Positions 57,958-64,000 of a stretch of 64,000 nt of DNA are shown here, in pieces; the stretch's first letter is position 1, and every line of letters begins with the position of its first letter. The position numbers and the translations under genes are program-made. The notes under the pieces were generated by a model. It was not told where the DNA came from, searched no databases, and saw nothing but the letters and a program-made list of their open reading frames with translations. Source of the stretch: Sphaeramia orbicularis (lineage: Eukaryota > Chordata > Actinopteri > Kurtiformes > Apogonidae); NCBI RefSeq assembly GCF_902148855.1, contig NC_043972.1, positions 38,109,996 to 38,173,995 of the forward strand. Direction: 5' to 3'.

Positions 57958-58088
57958 GTCAAACAATTGACACATGGTTTTCTTCTCATTTTCTTGAAGC
58001 CTCACTACAATACATTAATACTCACATTATTTACGGAAAATACCGATGTAAGTGCCAAGTTCACCACAAGAAAAATGTAGGTCTTCAT
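51389..58088 (-). CDS. mep1b: Meprin A subunit beta-like astacin metalloprotease
   Basis: Secretory zinc endopeptidase. Fourteen coding exons (minus strand, 5' to 3'): 58088-58026, 57600-57582, 57466-57428, 57327-57302, 57204-57123, 56932-56815, 56541-56363, 56257-56033, 55348-55187, 55092-54862, 52838-52389, 52268-52095, 52002-51897, 51793-51695, 51473-51389: listed as 15 segments including the last; 2058 nt, 685 aa. Signal peptide MKTYIFLVVNLALTSVFS; short propeptide; astacin domain with HEILHALGFFHE (145-156) and Met-turn SVMHY (200-204); MAM (about 255-425); MATH (about 430-585). GPNSDHT, QCLQFYYFHSG, GGISIDDINLSE and MSKQRSITAD match MEP1B better than MEP1A. The usual EGF module is missing: a Thr/Ser/Pro/His linker leads to a hydrophobic end LILLSALLLLIP with no cytoplasmic tail. 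Exon 51793 starts at an internal acceptor, because the earlier one (CTCTGCAG) gives an in-frame stop. Confidence 0.88.
52898..53349. mobile_element. hAT-like MITE with CAGGGTTCC ends
   Basis: The left end CAGGGTTCCTACGGG and right end, inverted CAGGGTTCCCCTGGGG, bound 452 bp rich in TTTAAGACTTTTTAAGACC, typical of a common fish MITE. It lies in the meprin intron between the MAM and MATH exons, 60 bp from the MATH exon. No clean 8-bp duplication was found. Confidence 0.7.
53350..54861 (-). other. Rest of the large meprin intron
   Basis: No exon is recognised. An A-rich stretch lies at 54358-54386. Short open frames here have no family resemblance. Confidence 0.5.
57888..57957. repeat. ATA trinucleotide microsatellite
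   Basis: About 23 uninterrupted AAT/ATA units in the first coding intron of the meprin gene. Confidence 0.95.
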
Positions 58089-58214
58089 CTATATAGCATT
58101 GAGAAACAAAAATCAATAAAACATATGCATATCCATTATTTCATCATGTCATTTAAGTTGTTTGTCTATAAGTAGGATTTAAAATGCAGCTCTTTCTTTA
58201 TTTTTTGCTTTACC

Positions 58215-58290
58215 TTTCATCAGTCTGTTGGGTCCTCATCTGAGCATAATCGCAAACTACTGTACAACAGAGTCACAAGAAAGTTTTATG
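58215..58290 (-). other. Possible untranslated first exon of the meprin gene
   Basis: On the minus strand, a donor-like GAAAG then GTAAAG at about 58215, and an acceptor-like CTATATAG immediately before the start codon at 58088, allow a spliced leader. The same CTATATAG could instead be a TATA-like word, but it would be too close to the ATG. Weak evidence. Confidence 0.3.
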
Positions 58291-59159
58291 CTACCTGGAA
58301 CACACTAAACAGGTTTGAGAGATTTAAGTCATGCATGCAAATCCATTGTTTATGGATTGTCTTTTAAAGTCATGCGCTGATGATGATGCTCACAATGTCT
58401 TAGTTGTCATCACATCCTTTGTATGTTGGCTAACACTTTACTATGAATTCCTACAGCATGCACACAATGTAAGGTGTCTATAGAAATTCCTTTCTGTCAC
58501 AAAACTGGTTAAGTATTACTTACTGTAACTCAAAATTACACTTGGTCTGCATGTGTACTTGAAATGACTTACTGTGTGTCCTCAGGTATTGAACTGTTGA
58601 TGTAGAATTAGTCGTCATCGTCATCATCCTCACCATCATCATCTCTTTTTTCTTAATTCCTGGTTAATGTAACTTTTTGCTTGTTACACCTTGTAATGTA
58701 ATTAACTTTTATCATATTTTTGGTAAAATTTTGTGATATAACTAAGGAAAATAAAAATCCAAAACAATATTTTGCACTTTTTACACAACTTTATAACTTT
58801 GTGTTGTACACAATTCAAAGCTCCATCATTTCTGTCAACAACAGAAATTTGACGTGCTTTTACAGTAACAAAACAATACAAACACACACACACCAATGAT
58901 CTGAAACGCTGCTTCTTGGAATATTTCCCTTTTGTGATTTTATATAATTTCTTGATATTATTTTTACTGGAGTTCAGTGCACTTTCATTGTCCCCATGTT
59001 GAAATTCAACACCTGCATTTAACCCATTCCTGTTCAGACTCAGCCAAAGTTTCCACTGAAGCTGCCCCAGGACTAACTCCAGATCTAGGACAGTATCTTG
59101 GACAAGGACACTGACAGGAGAAATAACATAGCATACGTTTTTTGATAATGATAGAAAAC
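58291..59159. other. Upstream region of the meprin gene
   Basis: No gene is recognised. A TCATCATC-rich patch lies at about 58610-58645 and a short CA run near 58880. Confidence 0.45.
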
Positions 59160-59260
59160 TGGAAGACCTGGAGGAAACATGGATGGAACATGCAAATTCT
59201 ACACTGAAAGACCCTGGTCCAACCTGAATTCACACTTTGGTCCTTCTTGCTGATTGTTGC
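59160..59260 (-). mobile_element. Diverged tRNA-SINE fragment (minus strand)
   Basis: GGAGGAAACATGGATGGAACATGCAAATTC and ACTGAAAGACCCTGGTCC are the reverse complement of the 5' body of the SINE at 35824 (GAATTTGCATGTTC.. and the B-box side). Truncated. Confidence 0.5.
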
Positions 59261-59299
59261 CTTGTGGCATCATGGTAGAAAAGCCTATTTTAGTGAGAA

Positions 59300-60810
59300 T
59301 AATTAGGCCTGAGCCGAGTAATGCTGGTGCAGGGCCTATTGAGTCTGCAGTGGGCACACGGGGACGAAATCGCCAGTGACGCGATCGCCTTTCGCCACTG
59401 TCGCCACTCTCACACATATTCACATTCACTGCAGTGAGACCTTTCCAAACAAAATGCTGAGTCAGCGTTTTCGCTGACATCGTATTTTAACTATCTCCTC
59501 CTTGGGTGTTTGGCCAAATGAGCTCAAAATCGGTGTACACTATCTAGAGAAGTGGGGCATCAAAGGTTAGCCAAATTTTTGGGAAAAGTGTCACCGTTTT
59601 TGTGCGACAAGGTTGCAAAGTTTATGAAGTTTTTATGAAAATTTACCTTTACAAAAATTGCTTCAGCTCAGACATACGAACACATATTTGGCTCAAATTT
59701 GACTCAGACGTCTATCTCCCAGGCCTACACCCATTTATCAGAAGAAATTGAAATTTTTCACTATAACGCCCCCTACAAATTTACCATTACAAAAATTGCT
59801 TCAGCTCAGACATACGAACACCGATTTGGTTCAACTTTGAGTCAGACGTCTATCTCCCAGGCCTACACCCATTCATCAGAAAAATTTTAAATTTGACACT
59901 ACAACGCCCCCTACAACTTTACAAAATTGCTTCAGTTCGGACATACGAACACTGATTTGGTTCAAATCTGAATCAGTTGTCAATCTCTCAGGCCTACACC
60001 CATTCATCAGAAGAAATAGAAATTTGGCTCTATAGCACCCCCTACATTTTTACCTTTAACAAAATAGTCTCAGTTCTGACATTTAATTGCCGATTTGCCT
60101 CTAATTTGCATCAGTTGTCAATCTCCCAGGCCTACATCCATTCAATGGGAGAGACTGACATTTGCTCTCATAGACTTCCCCGGAGTCTCTGTGCTTTATC
60201 GCCTCACAGGTTCTCCCAGGATCATCTCTGGACCTGCTGCTGTGGTCCTGCCTCTCTCCTGCCTTCATCGTCATCACTCACTTATCCATATAGTTGTAAT
60301 AGTGTTTATAATATAGTTCCATAGATGGTAGAGGTTTCTATTTGTACTAACTGTTGTAATAGTAGTATATCCATTGTTAATACTTGTATTTGTAGTAGTA
60401 GTATTAACAGTCATGGACCTTTGTTCTGGTTTCTAGTAATTATACTAACACCAGCTGATAGTTCTAGTTCAGTTATCTGTGCATCAACTGCATCCATGTG
60501 TCTCCCCCAGTCTCTCTATATCTCTATCTCTTTTTCTCCTCCTTTACCCTCTGTCTTTAACCCCAACTGTTCAATGCCAGGTGGCAGACATCCATCCTCC
60601 AGGAGTCTGGGTCTGCTCCAGGTCTCTGCTGTTAAAAGGACGTTTTTCTTCACAAGTGTTCAGTCACAAGTGTTTGCTCCTGGAGGATTCTGTTGGGTCT
60701 CTGTAAATTGGCTTAGAGTCTGGTTTCAACTAACTCAATATCTAAAGAGTCATGAGATAACTTTTGTTATGATTTGGCGCTATATAAATAAAATCTGATT
60801 GATTGAGCCA
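59300..60810 (+). mobile_element. Composite fish interspersed repeat with internal tandem units
   Basis: Begins near TTAGGCCTGAGC and TGCAGGGCCTATTG, runs through four tandem units (59640-60160), then a part with TCTCTGGACCTGCTGCTGTG and TTGGGTCTCTGTAAATTGG, and ends GATTTGGCGCTATATAAATA then ATTGATTGA. Each block is recalled as a high-copy teleost repeat; whether they form one element or several is uncertain. No functional ORF is seen. Confidence 0.55.
59640..60160 (+). repeat. Four tandem units of 131-138 bp
   Basis: Each unit reads TTGCTTCAGCTCAGACATAC, GATTTGG..CAAATTTGAC, ATCTCCCAGGCCTACACCCA and ACGCCCCCTACAA. The word CTTCAG/TCTCAG falls at 59661, 59799, 59930 and 60068. The unit length is not a multiple of three throughout, so the recurring SISQAYTHS-type peptide is not a protein repeat. 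Confidence 0.85.
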
Positions 60811-60817
60811 CCTGCAG

Positions 60818-61403
60818 AATGACGGACATATTTGTAATGGGCACGTTCAGGGTGAGGGCCTTTCAATGCCACTTTCGGCTTTAATTTGTTTTCTTTTCAG
60901 AATGTAGATGTCTGCACAGAGGTCCTCAAACAGGTAAATCTGGCTTTTATGTAAGTAGTCTCACGCAATGACTAGCTTTATACCTTCAGGCTCCATTTGA
61001 TCTGGGTGTTTGTTGTTAATGACAAAAGAGGCTTAAAAATAGTTTTTTGTTTTTTTATTTTTGTAAAATTTGTTTCTTAAATGAATATCAACACAGATTA
61101 AATTACAATTAAATGTTAATAAATTCCTTATCCTCTTGGTAAATCTAAAGAGGATGTGCATATTTGTAGTGCCAAGCTTTGAACAGTCATAATGGAATAA
61201 TATCTCTGACAAACATCTGTTTCAAACATGTCACTATCATAGATGTAGGTCAATGATTATTTCAGAACATCAGGAGGAACTTTCCAGCCACTACAGTCAC
61301 TGAAAATGCTGGAATGGAAAACGTGGATCCTGAGGAAACACTGGAGAAAAGAAGGGAAGAGAAGAGAAGGACAATATTTAATAGTGATATGATAGTGAAT
61401 TGA
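60818..61403 (+). other. Possible orphan exons, first two EGF-like (meprin EGF remnant?)
   Basis: Three candidate exons, each with usable splice sites and compatible phase: 60818-60851 (after CCTGCAG, before GTGAGG), 60901-60950 (after TTCTTTTCAG, before GTAAGT) and 61266-61403 (after ATTTCAG, to a TGA). Joined they read NDGHICNGHVQG, ECRCLHRGPQTGKSGFY and NIRRNFPATTVTENAGMENV.. with an EETLEKRREEKRR stretch. The first two parts resemble the meprin EGF module (KNDGVC..ECRC). The intron between the first two is only 49 bp and no upstream exons are seen, so this could be a remnant or chance. Confidence 0.3.
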
Positions 61404-62941
61404 ATATGCAAACTGATGAAAACGTTTGAACTACACCACTACTGTTACATCTGTGATACAGTATGTCATGTCCATATTTAGAAAAAACATTCTTAAAGGG
61501 CAAGGAGAAATATTTGTACACAAAAGAGAGAGAATAACTGTTCTGTCAAAGTGCTGATTTCTTCTGACAACAGGATGCGTTTACAGTATGATGAATTACC
61601 AGGTGATCACATGCTGTTACATCACATCAGATCCTCACAATGATGACAGAGTAACAAAGAAAACCAAAGGTACCTGAGTGCCAGTGATGCTTGGAATGGT
61701 GTTGTGTGAGTTGTGCTGTCTTTAATCCTGTCAGAGTTGACGCAAATGTCACTGGTTTTGTAACTTCTGTTCAAGCTTTCTCACACTTTTCCATAATACC
61801 TTTTATGCAATCTTTCACCCCTCTATTCATGTCTAAAGTATCTTAAGCTGCGTCTCTTACCATTGGTCTACGCAGGGTCCTCTATCCTCTATCTGCGTCA
61901 GATTCACGTGGCCCAGGTCAGACCACATCTGAGGCTTTGGAAGGTCTATGTGGTTCAGACGCAGATGGGACAAATCTGTAGATCAAAATACAAAAGCTAT
62001 GTCTTTTTAAGCTTTAGTCACATATTTGCATTGACTCATTTCAGACAGTTTGCGTCATGAAAATTAGCCATAAAATGCTGTTGTGGTTAAACCTCCAATT
62101 AAAGTCAGTCATTACAAGAACAATCTATTACTGAATAATATAAGCAAACTAAAATAACTGTCAATAATGGTAGTTTGGCTTTATTCTAAATTGATCATGT
62201 GGTAAATTTTAGGGGTTTTTTTTCTTCTTCTTAGAACAGTGTGAATGGCACAAATCATGTGGAATGCAATTTTTTTTTTTTAAATCTAAAACTATTTTAG
62301 TTAGTTTTAATAGGTTTACATTAAACTTTTGGACTAATAAATTCAGCAATTTCAACGAGTAAAACATGTCTCTCTCTTTCATTTCCGTCCTTATTATCAC
62401 ATGCATATCAATTTGATCGCTTCTGTATGATAACGTGCTGTATGTAACATCCTTGTCTTTGTTCTTTTATAGATGTAGATCAATTCAGGCTGCCCGCAAC
62501 ATCTAGAAAATAGGAGAAAGCCTTTTTTTCACATGTGAAGGAAGTGGCTTAGGTCAAAATAGACATAAAGTTAATCTGTATTGATGGTCAAATGAACATC
62601 TTCACATAACTGGTAACTGTTTCTTTAGTTTCAGTGTCTAGAGTAGATCATACCAAAATATGTCACAGCAAAGAAAAATCTTCCAGTGTGATCTTTGTCT
62701 CTCTTTTTCTCATTGTCTGTTGGTTAAATGAAAGTCATGTGACCGTTTAACTCATCGCCTCTCTTAGAAACTAAATCCATGATGAAAGGAAAATACATTG
62801 TTAGCATTATTAGCGGGGTAGCTCAGTGTCCAAATATGTCTGTAAGTAGCAGTTCTGCAGCAGTTACACACTGGTGGTGTGAACCATAGTCTCTTACCAG
62901 ATATGGATTTGCTACATCGTCCCTCCTTTTGTACAAAAATT
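61404..62941. other. Non-coding stretch
   Basis: No gene or clear repeat is recognised. T-runs at 62218 and 62271. Confidence 0.5.
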
Positions 62942-63553
62942 TGCTCTGTCAAAATTAACGCAGATTAATCCATCACCACGATTAATCTGATTAAAAACTT
63001 TAAAACAATTAACCCATCTGCAGCACACAATGACTCTGAATGTCTCTGACAACGCATTTGGGGCAGTTTGTCTGAGTAGAGTTAGCGTCACGCATTTGCA
63101 AATGGACAGCTGATCCAGTAGTGACAGGCAGCAGAACCAACCCATAAAGATGGAAGACACTAAACAGCACGTTGGCCCTTTGGATGGAAATATGAGGACA
63201 AAAAAACACAAGATGGAACAGTCGACCGACAAAGTATTATACACACTCTGCAGGAAGGAGTTTTCTTTTCACCAAAGCACTTCCAGTTTAAAATACCACA
63301 TTAACACAAAACATGCGTTAGTCGGGGATTCTGCTAGCACGTTTTCAGCTAGCGCGTCACCCACCTTGTGACAAACATGTTAAGTGCATATACTGTATAT
63401 TCCCCTCTTTCTTGAGTCTGTTTGCTCATGCAAAATGAAACGTGATCAATCTAGATTAAAAATTAATGTTATTTAATCTTGATTAATCAAAATTAATCCA
63501 CAGCAACCCTGTGATTAATCGGATTAAAAATGTTAATCGTTTGACAGCACTAG
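62942..63553 (+). mobile_element. hAT-type non-autonomous element with BED-finger remnant
   Basis: Ends TGCTCTGTCAAAATTAACGC and, inverted, CTAGTGCTGTCAAACGATTA; flanking CAAAAATT and TAAAAATT look like an 8-bp duplication with one mismatch. AATTAATC/GATTAATC words crowd both ends. Inside, the plus strand encodes LCRKEFSFHQSTSSLKYHI then NTKH, a C2H2 BED-type zinc finger as found at the N-terminus of hAT transposases, with the first Cys lost or altered. The catalytic core is absent. Confidence 0.75.
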
Positions 63554-63889
63554 TAAAAATTAAACAAAGGTCTGGCAATTACACAGCAGAGCCACAGGAC
63601 CACCACATGCACCTGTCTGCAGCTTTACTGACTGCTTTACAATCCATCAGACACAAGGCTATGTCTGGTCCTTACAGCTGTCAGTCGACCATTTTATCAT
63701 ATCAGATAACTTAATTTATTAACAAATGGATCTGAACAATGATGATTTGAACATATCTGATGATGTAAAATTCATATCCTATCATATATCATTCAAGAAA
63801 TCTACCCAAAAAGACTGTCAAAAAAATATTAAATCTCAGTTTTTTGGGATTTGTGACTTAAACTGTTGATGCTCAAAAACTTAATCAGT

Positions 63890-64000
63890 CACCAGTGACC
63901 AACAGAATCTACTGATCAAAATGTTTAGTAGCCTTTGAACTACCAAATCTATCAATATGTATGTAACCCATAAAGACCCGGTGCTAGTTTTGTTGCAGTT
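63890..64000 (+). mobile_element. Partial relative of the piggyBac-like element
   Basis: ACCAGTGACCAACAGAATCT then ACTGATCAAAATGTTTAGTA resembles 47495-47540, and TAACCCATAAAGACCC at 63965 repeats the element start. It runs off the window. Confidence 0.5.

Noticed and set aside
60325-60798. 157-residue Ser-rich open frame
   Set aside because: Lies wholly in a high-copy fish repeat ending GATTTGGCGCTATATAAATA; no domain recognised.

Overview
The window is teleost-fish nuclear DNA. It holds intron-rich vertebrate genes with GT-AG splice sites, and the introns and spacers are full of fish-type repeats: a tRNA-derived SINE, Rex1/L2-like and Rex3-like LINE 3' ends, Tc1/mariner, hAT-like and piggyBac-like elements, and long CA, TA and GATA microsatellites. 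Nothing points to a prokaryote, organelle or CRISPR. I reconstructed four host gene models by hand from splice sites, reading phase and family recall; no alignment was run.

Layout. 1-2300: repeats only (SINE scrap, LINE tail, Tc1-like relic, MITE). 2300-20680: bcl3 on the plus strand, an atypical ankyrin-repeat IkB protein, nine coding exons, 516 aa, with a perfect kB-type site upstream and another inside. 20690-30225: a DDX6/Me31B-type DEAD-box helicase on the plus strand, eleven coding exons, 489 aa, with one GC-AG intron and an apparent 3' UTR intron filled with transposons. 31830-37100: tomm40 on the plus strand, eight coding exons, 342 aa, the mitochondrial import pore. 38980-42560: a broken meprin duplicate on the minus strand, split by a mariner-like transposon that itself took in two LINEs. 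44260-45595: an array of about 175-bp units with inverted copies at both ends. 47472-50410: a piggyBac-like element bounded by TTAA and carrying a large foldback element. 51261-58290: a meprin-beta-like metalloprotease on the minus strand, fourteen coding exons, 685 aa, with no EGF module and a hydrophobic C-terminus without a tail. 59160-60810: widespread fish repeats, including a 4-unit tandem array. 60818-61403: three phase-compatible possible exons, the first two EGF-like, on the plus strand. 62942-63553: a non-autonomous hAT-like element with a BED-finger remnant.

How the genes relate. BCL3 and TOMM40 also lie close together in human 19q13, so bcl3-tomm40 looks like conserved linkage; the helicase between them is not part of that human cluster. 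The three housekeeping or signalling genes share a strand but have their own promoters and do not form an operon. The two meprin copies share one orientation, which fits a local tandem duplication with one copy decaying. The candidates most likely to be undescribed are the meprin with an apparently GPI-type C-terminus, the orphan EGF-like exons upstream of it, the inverted tandem array and the foldback-in-piggyBac structure. No dramatic new multi-gene system is visible.
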